From CAZECR01 sp964510495 (GTDB lineage Bacteria > Patescibacteriota > Patescibacteriia > Magasanikbacterales > GWA2-37-8), in the NCBI GenBank assembly GCA_964510495.1, contig CAZECR010000005.1, positions 1 through 59,909 of the forward strand: a DNA stretch of 59,909 nt, in the 5' to 3' direction. The notes under the pieces were generated by a model, which was given only the letters and a program-made list of their open reading frames with translations, was not told the origin of the DNA and made no database searches. Shown here piece after piece: positions 51,829 through 59,743 of the stretch; position 1 is the stretch's first letter, and every line of letters begins with the position of its first letter. Position numbers and translations under genes: made by a program.

Positions 51829-51847
51829 ACATCTATATTAAAATAAA

Positions 51848-52231
51848 TCACCTTCCTTGCGTAAAATTTTTCTTTGGAATTATAAGCTGTGTATCTAGGT
51901 ACGTCGTAACTTCAATCGCACTGTCATTCCAAACAACCTTTGTTGCAGTGATTTCTCGTTCGTCAATAACAAACGGATCGGGATAGCTGAGCACATGACC
52001 ATAATCTGGTTGATTTTGCGGCGCAACCTGGATAAGATACTTATGAGTAAAAATTTGTTGATTCTTAATTATGCGAAGACAATACGGGTCTCGGCCGGCA
52101 TAGTCTACCCCACTCGGCTGGCAAGAAACAAATAACGTGCTGCGCTTAAATACCAAACCTGATAGTTCTATCGTACCAAGGCAAAATAATAAAATGGCTA
52201 TACCGATCGCAATAGAGAGAGCTTTTTTCAT
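51848..52231 (-). CDS. Small membrane-anchored protein, 127 residues
   Basis: A membrane anchor (IAIGIAILLFCLGTIELSGLVF) is followed by a beta-rich extracellular domain with two Cys (VSCQPSG, DPYCLRI) that may pair. No family recognised. First of three closely spaced minus-strand genes (20 bases to the next). Confidence 0.6.
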   Translation of the reverse strand: MKKALSIAIGIAILLFCLGTIELSGLVFKRSTLFVSCQPSGVDYAGRDPYCLRIIKNQQIFTHKYLIQVAPQNQPDYGHVLSYPDPFVIDEREITATKVVWNDSAIEVTTYLDTQLIIPKKNFTQGR

Positions 52232-52274
52232 ATATCCTCATAATAGCAAATAATCCCAAAAAGTCCACAAGAAA

Positions 52275-52299
52275 AAGCCAACTTAAGTTAAGTTGGCTT
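52275..52299 (-). terminator. Terminator after tRNA-Gln
   Basis: 11-bp stem AAGCCAACTTA / TAAGTTGGCTT, 3-base loop; minus-strand T run TTTTTCTT follows. Confidence 0.85.
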
Positions 52300-52306
52300 C
52301 TCTGTG

Positions 52307-52377
52307 TTCGGGGACTAGGAATCGAACCTAGATAAACAGCTTCAAAGGCTGCTGTCCTACCTTTAGACGATCCCCGA
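52307..52377 (-). tRNA. tRNA-Gln (anticodon UUG)
   Basis: Cloverleaf on the minus strand: acceptor TCGGGGA/TCCCCGA, D-arm, anticodon stem GCAGC/GCTGT with loop CTTTGAA (anticodon TTG), T-arm CTAGG-TTCGATT-CCTAG. The discriminator is A. The CCA end is not encoded. Confidence 0.93.
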
Positions 52378-52383
52378 ATAAAA

Positions 52384-52404
52384 ATTCCGCCAAGAAGGCG
52401 GAAT
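52384..52404 (-). terminator. Terminator after ftsX
   Basis: ATTCCGCC / GGCGGAAT stem (8 bp), 5-base loop, T-rich on the minus strand. It separates ftsX from tRNA-Gln. Confidence 0.8.
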
Positions 52405-52424
52405 GCGTGGCTGTACCCTCCAAA

Positions 52425-53333
52425 CTAGACCTTCAGATGCTTCTGCATAGCAAGGCCGCTCGAGAGTACGGTCAAGAATAATACCGCTCCACCCTGGACT
52501 AAAATCAACGTAAGGATATGTGAATGGTAGTAATTTGTCAAGGAAAAACCAGTCGGAAACACCACGCTTAAGTATGGGTCAATGAAGCCAAAAGACTTGT
52601 AGATAATAAGGCCAGAAATAAGGACGCTGAGTACTGTAAAAATAGCCGATTCGATGAGGTACGGACCACGAATAAACCAGTTATTAGCCCCCACAAGACG
52701 TTTAATGCTGATTTCCGTGCGCTGGGTATAGATAGCGACACGAATAGTATTAAAGATGATCATGAACGAAATAATGGCAAAAATGAACGACAGGCCAAGG
52801 CCCACGTTTTCTACACGATTAGTGATATTTTGGATAGTTGTAATAGCTTCTTCATGACCATCAAAACTCTTTGATTCGATGAGCGGCCGGTATTCTGGAA
52901 CATCAAGCGCGGCAATAATCTTGGTATAATCCTCGGGCTGCTTGGCCGTAACTACAAGTGTCGGTCCAAATGGATTGCCCCCCAGCTCTTTAAGAGCATC
53001 CAGGACTTCTTGGCTCATCTGGTGACGCTGCTGAAAAGAAGCAAGCACATCTTGGCGGGATAATACTTCTACATTTGTAACTTCAGAAAAAGACGTGATA
53101 AAACTTTTAATGTCAGCAATATTTTTATCCGTAGCGTTTGAGACTAAATAGAAGCTAACGTTTACTTGGTTTTTAATAAGTCCGGCCGCTTCTTTGGTTA
53201 CCACCTGTACCGACCACAAAATATTGATCGACAAAAGCATGAGCACCAAAATAAAAACAGTCATGAACGATAACCCGAGATTACGGGCAATGTCTTGAAA
53301 AGCAAATTTTATAATGCGCAGGAATGAAGTCAT
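52425..53333 (-). CDS. ftsX: Cell-division ABC permease FtsX
   Basis: 302 residues with four membrane segments: one N-terminal (TVFILVLMLLSINILWSVQV) and three C-terminal, around an extracellular domain (about 50-165). The FtsX core reads FIFAIISFMIIFNTIRVAIYTQRTEISIKRLVGANNWFIRGPYLIESAI. It works with FtsE to activate peptidoglycan hydrolases at the division site. Follows ftsE with a 3-base gap. CTATG start. Confidence 0.93.
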   Translation of the reverse strand: MTSFLRIIKFAFQDIARNLGLSFMTVFILVLMLLSINILWSVQVVTKEAAGLIKNQVNVSFYLVSNATDKNIADIKSFITSFSEVTNVEVLSRQDVLASFQQRHQMSQEVLDALKELGGNPFGPTLVVTAKQPEDYTKIIAALDVPEYRPLIESKSFDGHEEAITTIQNITNRVENVGLGLSFIFAIISFMIIFNTIRVAIYTQRTEISIKRLVGANNWFIRGPYLIESAIFTVLSVLISGLIIYKSFGFIDPYLSVVFPTGFSLTNYYHSHILTLILVQGGAVLFLTVLSSGLAMQKHLKV

Positions 53334-53336
53334 AGA

Positions 53337-54017
53337 TTACAAAATATATTTCCCTTCCGCATCATCATTAATGATCTTGCCGTCATGCAAGGTAATAACA
53401 CGGCGACGTAATTGATTCACAACTTCACGATTATGGGTTACAAGCACAATCGTTGTACCAAACTCATTAATTTTTTTCAGAATAGTGATGATTTCTTCAG
53501 TATTAATCGAATCTAAGTTTCCGGTTGGTTCATCGGCCACGATAATCTTTGGCGTGTGCACTAAAGAACGAGCAATAACAACACGCTGCTGTTCCCCACC
53601 CGAAATTTGATTAGGGTAACGATCATATTTACCTGCCAGACCAACAATATCAAGCACTTGTGGGACTACTTGTTTGATACGCTGCGGCGGCGTACCGGCC
53701 ACCTCAAGTGCAAAGGCAACATTTTCAAAAACAGTCTTTTTAGGTAACAATTTAAAATCTTGAAAAATGACACCGATTTGGCGCCTAAGATACGGAATAT
53801 CATTACGGCTAATACGTGTAATATCCCAGCCACCAATTTCTACCTTACCTTTGGTAGGCTGTTCTTCGGCAATAAGCAGTTTAACCAGCGTTGTCTTACC
53901 AACGCCACTTTGACCAACAATTGAAACAAATTCCCCTGGCTCAATCGAGAGGTTAACATCACGCAAACCGACTGAAGCGGTCGAATAAAATTTTGAAACT
54001 CCTTGCAAGGTAATCAT
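53337..54017 (-). CDS. ftsE: Cell-division ABC ATPase FtsE
   Basis: 226 residues with Walker A (GQSGVGKTTLVK), Q-loop (IFQDFKLLPKKT), signature (ISGGEQQRVVIARSLV), Walker B (IIVADEPTGNLD) and H-loop (LVTHNRE). Drives FtsX. Start is CTATG. First gene of ftsEX. Confidence 0.94.
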   Translation of the reverse strand: MITLQGVSKFYSTASVGLRDVNLSIEPGEFVSIVGQSGVGKTTLVKLLIAEEQPTKGKVEIGGWDITRISRNDIPYLRRQIGVIFQDFKLLPKKTVFENVAFALEVAGTPPQRIKQVVPQVLDIVGLAGKYDRYPNQISGGEQQRVVIARSLVHTPKIIVADEPTGNLDSINTEEIITILKKINEFGTTIVLVTHNREVVNQLRRRVITLHDGKIINDDAEGKYIL

Positions 54018-54045
54018 AGGTTTTCATAGTATAGCACACCCCTCC

Positions 54046-54074
54046 AAAATAAAAAATCCCGCCTGAAGCGGAAT
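54046..54074 (-). terminator. Terminator between tRNA-Thr and ftsE
   Basis: ATTCCGC/GCGGGAT stem with one GU pair, 5-base loop, minus-strand T6. Ends the upstream tRNA transcript. Confidence 0.65.
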
Positions 54075-54186
54075 GTGGATAATAAGTTTGTTTGTAATTA
54101 GAATGGGTAATTAGTAGTTTGGAAAGAAATTGCAAAAAAATATACTTCCACCCAAATTACAAAATACTAACTACAAATTACTTCGC

Positions 54187-54260
54187 TGGAGCCTCCTGCC
54201 AGAATCGAACTGGCGCATGCGGTTTACGATACCGCTGTTCTACCACTGAACCAAGGAGGC
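54187..54260 (-). tRNA. tRNA-Thr (anticodon CGU)
   Basis: Minus-strand cloverleaf: acceptor GCCTCCT/AGGAGGC, D-arm GTTC-AGTGGTA-GAAC, anticodon stem GCGGT/ACCGC with loop ATCGTAA (anticodon CGT, reads ACG), T-arm GCCAG-TTCGATT-CTGGC. The discriminator is T, and CCA is encoded in the DNA. Confidence 0.92.
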
Positions 54261-54322
54261 TTGGGTTACGTGGTCATTAGTATAATATCGCCAAGAATTA
54301 CTGTCAATTAAAGAAAAGGTCT

Positions 54323-54357
54323 GGTCGGCGACGCGATGATGGATCGCGCCGCCGACC
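54323..54357 (-). terminator. Terminator of the 54375 gene
   Basis: 15-bp stem with one mismatch (GGTCGGCGACGCGAT / its near complement), 5-base loop, minus-strand TTTTCTTT. Confidence 0.8.
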
Positions 54358-54374
54358 GATTGGTCACACACTGT

Positions 54375-54971
54375 CTAGGCAGCGATCTCTACCACCCTCC
54401 AGCTCCGGGCCAGTGCGAGGAGGTTCTCGTTCCCAGCGAGGAGCGACTTGAGGTACTCCTGCGCCGCCAGGACGAGGTCGGTGATCTCAACGACGCCGGT
54501 CTTCGCCGTCTCCATATCAACCAGAACATCGAGATTCAACCGGAACCAAGCGACGAAACCCATCACCCGATCAACATCGAGCGGGGTGGCGTGCTCGAAG
54601 CTGCTTGTACGTTTCTGGACAGCGTCCTCCACCAACCGCCAGAAGGGCAGGTAGCGGGGGTTACGGGTGTCGATGAAGGCGGTGTCGCTCTCGGGGATCT
54701 GGCGAGCCTCTCGGGCGTCCAGGATGCTGAGACACAGACCGAGGGTGATAAGGTCGATCTTGCCGAGACCCACCAGCACCGAGTGGTCAAAGATGACGAT
54801 ATCCCGGGGCGGCTGGCGAACACTGTAAGAGTCGCCCCGCCATTCCCCGCACCCACCCTGAAATCCAGCGCCAATGGTGAGGCTGTAACCGGAGGTGTTG
54901 GAACCGACCAAAGCCCCCTTCAGTGCCTCGGTGTTAAGGGACAGGAAAAAACGAATATCATGCTTCGGCAT
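54375..54971 (-). CDS. Unrecognised GC-rich protein, 198 residues
   Basis: ATG at 54971 follows AGAGGGGGTT by about 9 bases; an upstream ATG at 55034 lies within the leader and is rejected. Soluble; a first half with short strands (RFFLSLNTEALKGALVGSN, YSLTIGAGFQGGCG) and Leu-rich helices (VLVGLGKIDLITLGLCLSILDAREA, VVEITDLVLAAQEYLKSLLAGNENLLALARSW). No family recognised. Its own strong promoter and terminator make it a single-gene unit. GC-rich compared with ftsEX next door. Confidence 0.65.
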   Translation of the reverse strand: MPKHDIRFFLSLNTEALKGALVGSNTSGYSLTIGAGFQGGCGEWRGDSYSVRQPPRDIVIFDHSVLVGLGKIDLITLGLCLSILDAREARQIPESDTAFIDTRNPRYLPFWRLVEDAVQKRTSSFEHATPLDVDRVMGFVAWFRLNLDVLVDMETAKTGVVEITDLVLAAQEYLKSLLAGNENLLALARSWRVVEIAA

Positions 54972-55055
54972 AGGTATGTAACCCCCTCTGTATCGACTGA
55001 GATGACTGCAGTGAAATGTGCCTTCGTTCAGCATTATTGACTGAAACGATGCACC

Positions 55056-55084
55056 CTTATAGCATATTTTTAGCCTTTTGTCAA
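55056..55084 (-). promoter_or_regulatory. Strong promoter of the 54375 gene
   Basis: On the minus strand TTGACA, 17 bases, TATAAG with TGC just before the -10 (extended). One of the best promoters in the window. A TTCAG/CTGAA small hairpin lies in the leader. Confidence 0.75.
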
Positions 55085-55128
55085 TAGTATCCTTGCTATT
55101 TTGACTAAAAATGCTACTATATTTATCT

Positions 55129-55464
55129 ATGCAACTCCGTATTGTAAAAACCGAACTTCCCGATCCTGAACATTTTATTCAGCGTGCTGGTTACGCAGTT
55201 CTAAGGGATCGAAATAATGCCATCAAGAGTTTTGCTAAACGTTTCCATGGGGAACTGTTTCCACGTTTTCACCTGTACTTAGAAGAAAACAAAATGGAAT
55301 GGCTTCTCAATCTCCATCTTGATCAAAAAGCTCCAGTCTACAGCGGTGTTACTGCCCACTCAGGAGATTATGACGGACCCGTCGTAGAACAAGAGATAGC
55401 TCGAATTGAAAGCATATTAGCTAAGCCAACTTCCGCCCCCTCAACAAATCAATTGTATGGTTAA
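55129..55464 (+). CDS. Unrecognised small soluble protein, 111 residues
   Basis: CTATG start at 55129. Single alpha-beta domain: LRIVKTELPDPEHFIQRAGYAVLRDRNNAIKSFAKRFHG, FHLYLEENKMEWLLNLHLDQKAPVYSG. His-rich in the middle (FHLYLEE, NLHLDQK, TAHSGDY). No signal peptide, no family recognised. Divergent from the 54375 gene. Confidence 0.65.
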   Translation: MQLRIVKTELPDPEHFIQRAGYAVLRDRNNAIKSFAKRFHGELFPRFHLYLEENKMEWLLNLHLDQKAPVYSGVTAHSGDYDGPVVEQEIARIESILAKPTSAPSTNQLYG

Positions 55465-55498
55465 AAAAATACTCTGGTTTAGAACCAGAGTATTTTTT
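55464..55498 (+). terminator. Bidirectional terminator
   Basis: 16-bp perfect stem AAAAAATACTCTGGTT / AACCAGAGTATTTTTT, 3-base loop. Between convergent genes. Confidence 0.85.
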
Positions 55499-55514
55499 AA
55501 TACTGTTTTTTATT

Positions 55515-56042
55515 TTACTGAACGCTAATTGTCTTAGCCTGCAAAGTTGCCTCGCTACCCGCCTGGTACACAACTACTACATTTTGACCGACCTTGAGTG
55601 CTCCAAGACCAACTTCATTGCCTGCAAGGCCGATAATGGTATCCTGCATACTCATCACCATCTGTTCCTCGGCCGCATTATTTAAAATAGTAATTTTATT
55701 GCCTTCAATTTTGGTAATCGATCCAAACAAACGCTTCCATTCAATCGTATCCATTCGAGTCATCGTGCGTGTCATACCACGATCATCACTCCAACCCATT
55801 TCCATATTTCCTGACATCATCCCCTGTCCTGGCGCGCCCATCATATAGCCGCCAGCTTCATTATGCACCATGCGTCCACGAGTCATTCGTACGACCGAAG
55901 CAGCACCCATGCAGAAAACAAGCATAAAAAGCGCAACTCCTAAAAAGAGCTTAAGCACGACATTCCACACCGTGTTTTTGCGGCAGCAATAACCCATACA
56001 GCTACCCGATTTGTCCATTGACATGTTTGCGTCATGACACAT
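55515..56042 (-). CDS. Membrane-anchored Met-rich protein with DUF5666-like end
   Basis: 175 residues. A short Cys/Met/His-rich cytoplasmic start (MCHDANMSMDKSGSCMGYCC) precedes a membrane helix (LKLFLGVALFMLVFCMGAAS). A Met/Gly-rich stretch (GGYMMGAPGQGMMSGNMEMGW) resembles soft-metal (copper or silver) binding regions. The end (about 105-175: LFGSITKIEGNKITILNNAAEEQM, LGALKVGQNVVVVYQ) is an OB-like domain like those at 42384 and 47719. Metal binding is inference from composition. Confidence 0.65.
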   Translation of the reverse strand: MCHDANMSMDKSGSCMGYCCRKNTVWNVVLKLFLGVALFMLVFCMGAASVVRMTRGRMVHNEAGGYMMGAPGQGMMSGNMEMGWSDDRGMTRTMTRMDTIEWKRLFGSITKIEGNKITILNNAAEEQMVMSMQDTIIGLAGNEVGLGALKVGQNVVVVYQAGSEATLQAKTISVQ

Positions 56043-56105
56043 ACAAAATGCATTAAAATAAAATTTCTACGTACAGTATAGCACACTTTCGTGTTGGCCG
56101 ACAGT

Positions 56106-56600
56106 TTAGCGTTTTACAGTAAATTCAAAATAATAGGTATCTGCTGCACTATCCGGAATTTTTTCCGGTGTTACCTTGACGAGCTCAATCGTTGCTCCTT
56201 CAAAAGACACTGCTTGACCCAAAGTCAGATCAAGCTTTGACATAACCTTTCCGACCATAACCTCGGCTTGAACAACGACCCGCCCTGCCCAGATACACAC
56301 CACACCAACCGGGCATCGGCTGTCTTCGAGTATGGCGAGCGGTCGGAGCGTAACGCCGCTGAGTGTACCGCTATCCAAAAGGCTTAGACCAATCGTTGGT
56401 GTCGCAGCTTCATTAGGACAGGCAGCAAAAGCACACTCTGGGCCTGCCCGCCCCACTGCCGAGCCGTCCGGGCATATTTTTGCTTCCAGAGTGCAGACTT
56501 GTCCTATTGGCTTAGGCGCACGACCAACCGAATGCCAGACATTGAGAGCGACCACAATACCAACCACTACGAGCGCTGAAATAATAATTTTATTTTTCAT
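56106..56600 (-). CDS. Membrane-anchored Cys-containing protein, 164 residues
   Basis: A membrane anchor (IIISALVVVGIVVALNVW) is followed by a Cys-rich segment (VCTLEAKICPDGSAVGRAGPECAFAACPN) and a second domain with EDSRCPVGVVCIWAGRVVVQ and SFEGATIELVKVTP. Four to six Cys suggest disulfides outside the cell. The first motif recurs in Parcubacteria proteins. Role unknown. Confidence 0.65.
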   Translation of the reverse strand: MKNKIIISALVVVGIVVALNVWHSVGRAPKPIGQVCTLEAKICPDGSAVGRAGPECAFAACPNEAATPTIGLSLLDSGTLSGVTLRPLAILEDSRCPVGVVCIWAGRVVVQAEVMVGKVMSKLDLTLGQAVSFEGATIELVKVTPEKIPDSAADTYYFEFTVKR

Positions 56601-56622
56601 ACAAACAATGCGCTTAGCATAC

Positions 56623-57291
56623 TTAATCCCAACTAGCTTGGCTATCCCCCGTCAAAGGTACAGTTGGACCCAAAAACTTAGGTTTAAAATGAAGATTGAT
56701 GAATAAAAAGGCTTTTATACGAGCCAGAGACTCTCGAAATGTACCCCGAATGACAGCACCGGCATACGCATGCCTATCCGCTGAAAAACCGACAACGTCG
56801 ATTCCTAAACCCCGTCCAATATAGAGCGCTCGCGGCAAATGAAAATTTTGTGTTGTTATAATAAGAGAGTTTGCTTTAAAAATATCTCGTGCTCGGTACA
56901 AACTATCATACGTACTAAATCCAGCGTGATCAAGAAATAAGTCTTCTGGCGCGACACCGTTAGCTAATAAATATTTTTTTAAAGCGTTTACTTCGTCATA
57001 ATTCTTGGTACCGTGGTCTCCGCTTACCAATACTTTTGTAACTTTGCCTGCCTTGTAGAGTTCAAGCGCGGTTACTGCTCTATCCTCTAAGATTCCACTC
57101 AGTCTACCATCTGACTCCACCTTGGCTCCAAGCACAAGGACTGCTTGGGCAGAAGGAACTTTATTACTATCTGTGTAGATTGCTTTTTTTGTACTTTGAA
57201 TAATAAATACATTTATCAAAATAAGGACTGCCCCAAATAGTAGCAGGCCGCCGAAAAATAATTTAGCACATTTTTGCCAGTATACCTGCAT
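56623..57291 (-). CDS. SanA/YdcF-like (DUF218) membrane protein
   Basis: 222 residues. A membrane anchor (FFGGLLLFGAVLILINVFII) is followed by a DUF218 fold: AQAVLVLGAKVESDGRLSGILEDRAVTALELYKAG, VLVSGDHGTKNYDEV, STYDSLYRARDIF, LIITTQNFHLPRALYIGRGLGI. SanA-type proteins affect envelope integrity (vancomycin permeability in enterics). Enzymatic activity unproven. CTATG start; 3 bases after the helicase gene. Confidence 0.85.
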   Translation of the reverse strand: MQVYWQKCAKLFFGGLLLFGAVLILINVFIIQSTKKAIYTDSNKVPSAQAVLVLGAKVESDGRLSGILEDRAVTALELYKAGKVTKVLVSGDHGTKNYDEVNALKKYLLANGVAPEDLFLDHAGFSTYDSLYRARDIFKANSLIITTQNFHLPRALYIGRGLGIDVVGFSADRHAYAGAVIRGTFRESLARIKAFLFINLHFKPKFLGPTVPLTGDSQASWD

Positions 57292-57294
57292 AGC

Positions 57295-58656
57295 TTATTT
57301 TGGTTGAATAGTTTTGATATTCATAAACTCAATTACTTTTGGATCAAGCCAAATATGGTGTTTTTGAAGTGGACGCTTGAGCACTAACCCTTCGAGCGTC
57401 GTTGCCCGACTGAGCGCAACATATAATTGTCCGGCCGAAAACGTGCCTCGACCAATATCAATGATAACCTTTTCAAACGTTTTACCCTGACTTTTATGGA
57501 TCGTCACAGCCCAGGCGAGCTTGAGCGGGTACTGGGTAAAAGTTCCTACCGATTCGGATTCAATGCGCTTGGAATCCGCATTGAAACTAAAATTATATAT
57601 ATCCCAGCGGTGCGGAGTAACCAGTTCAACAACGCCATTTTCGAGGAGAACCTCAATAGCCCGCGGCTCACCGTCTCCCCCATCGGTTACACCTTCGACG
57701 CGCCCCACAGTACCATTGATCCACCGCCCACCAAGATCATTGTTAAGCATCATTACCTGAGCGCCAATTTTAATATTCAAATCGGGTGCAGTCGGTAAAT
57801 ATTTTTCATCAAACTTGCCGCCTATCTGCCCTTTAAAAAAATAATTATCGGTTTCAAGCTGGCTCAGTTTGCGCGCGTTGACTTCGTCTGCCATCGCATT
57901 AGTTGTGGTCAAATACATGTACATTTCTTCCGGTGCAGGCTCAAAAGCAGCGTTAAGTCGCGCGTTAAGTCTGTCAAATGCAGTTTGGCTGGCTGTCGCG
58001 CTTCGAATACTATTCAAAAGTTCAATAAAATCAACATCTTTTTGACGATACATTTTCGTGAGCTCAATGCGTTCCATCGTAAAGTCGGTAGCTTCACCAA
58101 ATAGTTCCTGCTGCCCGGGCAAAAAAACATGAGCGGAGAAAAAATACGGACTGGTATAATGCCCGGCAAAAATTTTTGTATCATCGACCGTCGTCACGGG
58201 CGGCAGTTGAAACAAGTCGCCAATAAAAATCATTTGTACGCCGCCAAACGGCTTGCCGGAATGGGGCCCGTGCAAGCGCAAAAATACATCAATGCAGTCC
58301 AAAAGATCAGCGCGCACCATCGAAATTTCATCGATTACAATTGTTTCAAGCCGTTGATACGTTACCACGTCTGCTTCTGCAACTTTGGTTCTCCGCACTT
58401 TTTGTACTGTGACATCTGGTTTAAAATGAAAGAACGAATGAATCGTTTGTCCGGCAATATTTACCGCGGCCACGCCGGTAGGGGCCAATACAACGACATT
58501 CTTTTTGGTAGTATCGCGAAAATGACTGAGGAGGGTCGACTTGCCTGTCCCGGCTCGCCCGGTAATAAAAACATTCCTAGTGGTTTTTTCCATCAGGTCA
58601 AAGGCACGTCCAAACTCAGTGTTAAAATCAATAGTTATTTTCTTTTTTCTGGTCAT
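57295..58656 (-). CDS. PIF1-like superfamily 1B DNA helicase
   Basis: 453 residues from the ATG at 58656 (a GTG 6 codons upstream is the alternative). Walker A (FITGRAGTGKSTLLSHF), motif Ia (LAPTGVAAVNIAGQTIHSFF), Walker B (IVIDEISMVRADLL), motif III (GDLFQLPPVT) and motifs V-VI (AVTIHKSQGKTFEKVIIDIG, LYVALSRAT). It unwinds DNA 5' to 3', acting in replication or repair. No extra C-terminal domain beyond the core. Directly precedes the SanA-like gene (3 bases), so probably co-transcribed. Confidence 0.9.
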   Translation of the reverse strand: MTRKKKITIDFNTEFGRAFDLMEKTTRNVFITGRAGTGKSTLLSHFRDTTKKNVVVLAPTGVAAVNIAGQTIHSFFHFKPDVTVQKVRRTKVAEADVVTYQRLETIVIDEISMVRADLLDCIDVFLRLHGPHSGKPFGGVQMIFIGDLFQLPPVTTVDDTKIFAGHYTSPYFFSAHVFLPGQQELFGEATDFTMERIELTKMYRQKDVDFIELLNSIRSATASQTAFDRLNARLNAAFEPAPEEMYMYLTTTNAMADEVNARKLSQLETDNYFFKGQIGGKFDEKYLPTAPDLNIKIGAQVMMLNNDLGGRWINGTVGRVEGVTDGGDGEPRAIEVLLENGVVELVTPHRWDIYNFSFNADSKRIESESVGTFTQYPLKLAWAVTIHKSQGKTFEKVIIDIGRGTFSAGQLYVALSRATTLEGLVLKRPLQKHHIWLDPKVIEFMNIKTIQPK

Positions 58657-58784
58657 ACAAAAAACTACATGCACAACTAAATTTTGTACCTAGTATACTC
58701 CAGCGACCACATAAAGCAAATGTGCGCTCATGAGAAAAAGAGTAAATTTTTACCTTATTCTAGCCAAAATATACTTTGATTCCC

Positions 58785-58813
58785 TTGACGTAGCCATCAA
58801 AATATGGTAGCCT
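58785..58813 (+). promoter_or_regulatory. Predicted promoter of the 58929 lipoprotein gene
   Basis: TTGACG, 17 bases, TAGCCT preceded by TGG. The -35 is better than the -10. Confidence 0.45.
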
Positions 58814-58847
58814 TTTTTGGTTACCTAAAAATGCTGTTTTTTTAGCC

Positions 58848-58889
58848 AAACGGTACTAGTAGAAATATCCATTTCTTTTAGTACCGTTT
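58848..58889 (+). promoter_or_regulatory. Leader stem-loop of the 58929 lipoprotein gene
   Basis: AAACGGTACTA (58848-58858) pairs exactly with TAGTACCGTTT (58879-58889). A second helix AGAAA/TTTCT continues after a 2x2 internal loop, with a 6-base apical loop. It ends about 40 bases before the ATG. Confidence 0.65.
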
Positions 58890-58928
58890 GTGGGGCAAGG
58901 TGCCCTACTCGGCTACCAAGGAGGTAGT

Positions 58929-59666
58929 ATGACCAACGCAGCAAAGCGCGCACTGTGCGCGTGGCTGGCCACCATCGGCCTCGTCGCCTGCGGGACATCG
59001 CAGGACACCAATCTGCCAGAGTGCGGTCCCAACCAGCATCTTGTCGGGGCCCTCGCCAGCGGCAAGATCGAATGCCGGGACAATGAGCCCCCGGGCCCCG
59101 AGATGGTCCGGTTCTGCATGGACCCCAACGACGTCTTCAAGGATCCCGAGTCAAGCGCCTCGACTGGCGTACCCGGGGTCATCACGGGCTCCCTCGACCT
59201 GGTCAAGAGTCCCGGCGGATTCGTGGTGCCCCAGGCCGGGCAGCAGGTCATCGTGGCGAACTTCACCGCCGGCGCAGAGGACGTGTGGGTACACCCGTAC
59301 TCCCACGTCTACACGTCGGCTACCCGCCTCATGGCGAACGCCGACCTCTACGTGGGCGGCATCGATGACGCGCACCGCATCATGAACTGGAGCCCGGCCA
59401 GCCTCCACGCCACGAACACGTCGCAGTGCCACGACATGTTCTACGTCCTGTACCCCACAGGCTCCATGGCCACAAACCTGTCGTTCAAGCTGCCCGCGAA
59501 CTCGACCGTGCAAGTGACTCAGACGGTCGACACGAACAACTTCGTGTCCGGCCAGCAGATCCAGCAGATGATGTTCTTCCAATACTCCTTCGACGGGAAG
59601 AACCCCCGGGAGTGCGGCGACAACCGCACTTGCCTCCTCAAGGGACGCGTCCTGAAGTACAACTGA
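58929..59666 (+). CDS. GC-rich lipoprotein of unknown function
   Basis: 245 residues from the ATG at 58929, 5 bases after AAGGAGGT. The signal peptide ends in the lipobox GLVAC (Cys about residue 21), so it is lipid-anchored. The mature domain is beta-rich (SLDLVKSPGGFVVPQAGQQVIVANFTAGAEDVWVHPYSHVYTSA, SLHATNTSQCHDMFYVLYPTGS, NLSFKLPANSTVQVTQTVDTN) with several Cys (ECGPNQ, IECRDN, RFCMDP, QCHDM, ECGDNRTC) that could pair. No family recognised. Single-gene unit with strong GC bias and an SD. Confidence 0.75.
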   Translation: MTNAAKRALCAWLATIGLVACGTSQDTNLPECGPNQHLVGALASGKIECRDNEPPGPEMVRFCMDPNDVFKDPESSASTGVPGVITGSLDLVKSPGGFVVPQAGQQVIVANFTAGAEDVWVHPYSHVYTSATRLMANADLYVGGIDDAHRIMNWSPASLHATNTSQCHDMFYVLYPTGSMATNLSFKLPANSTVQVTQTVDTNNFVSGQQIQQMMFFQYSFDGKNPRECGDNRTCLLKGRVLKYN

Positions 59667-59743
59667 TCAGGCCAAGGCCAGATCTCTGAGCGACCCGGAT
59701 GCAACAAGCAACCGGCGTGGCTCAGACAAACCACATCCGGGCC

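Noticed and set aside
54336..55040. 234-residue open frame on the plus strand
   Set aside because: Antisense of the 54375 gene, which has a strong promoter, SD and terminator on the minus strand.
55034..55040. Upstream ATG at 55034 as start of the 54375 gene
   Set aside because: It lies in the leader and lacks an SD; the ATG at 54971 follows AGAGGGGG at proper distance.
58129..58680. 183-residue open frame on the plus strand
   Set aside because: Antisense to the helicase, whose motifs are complete.
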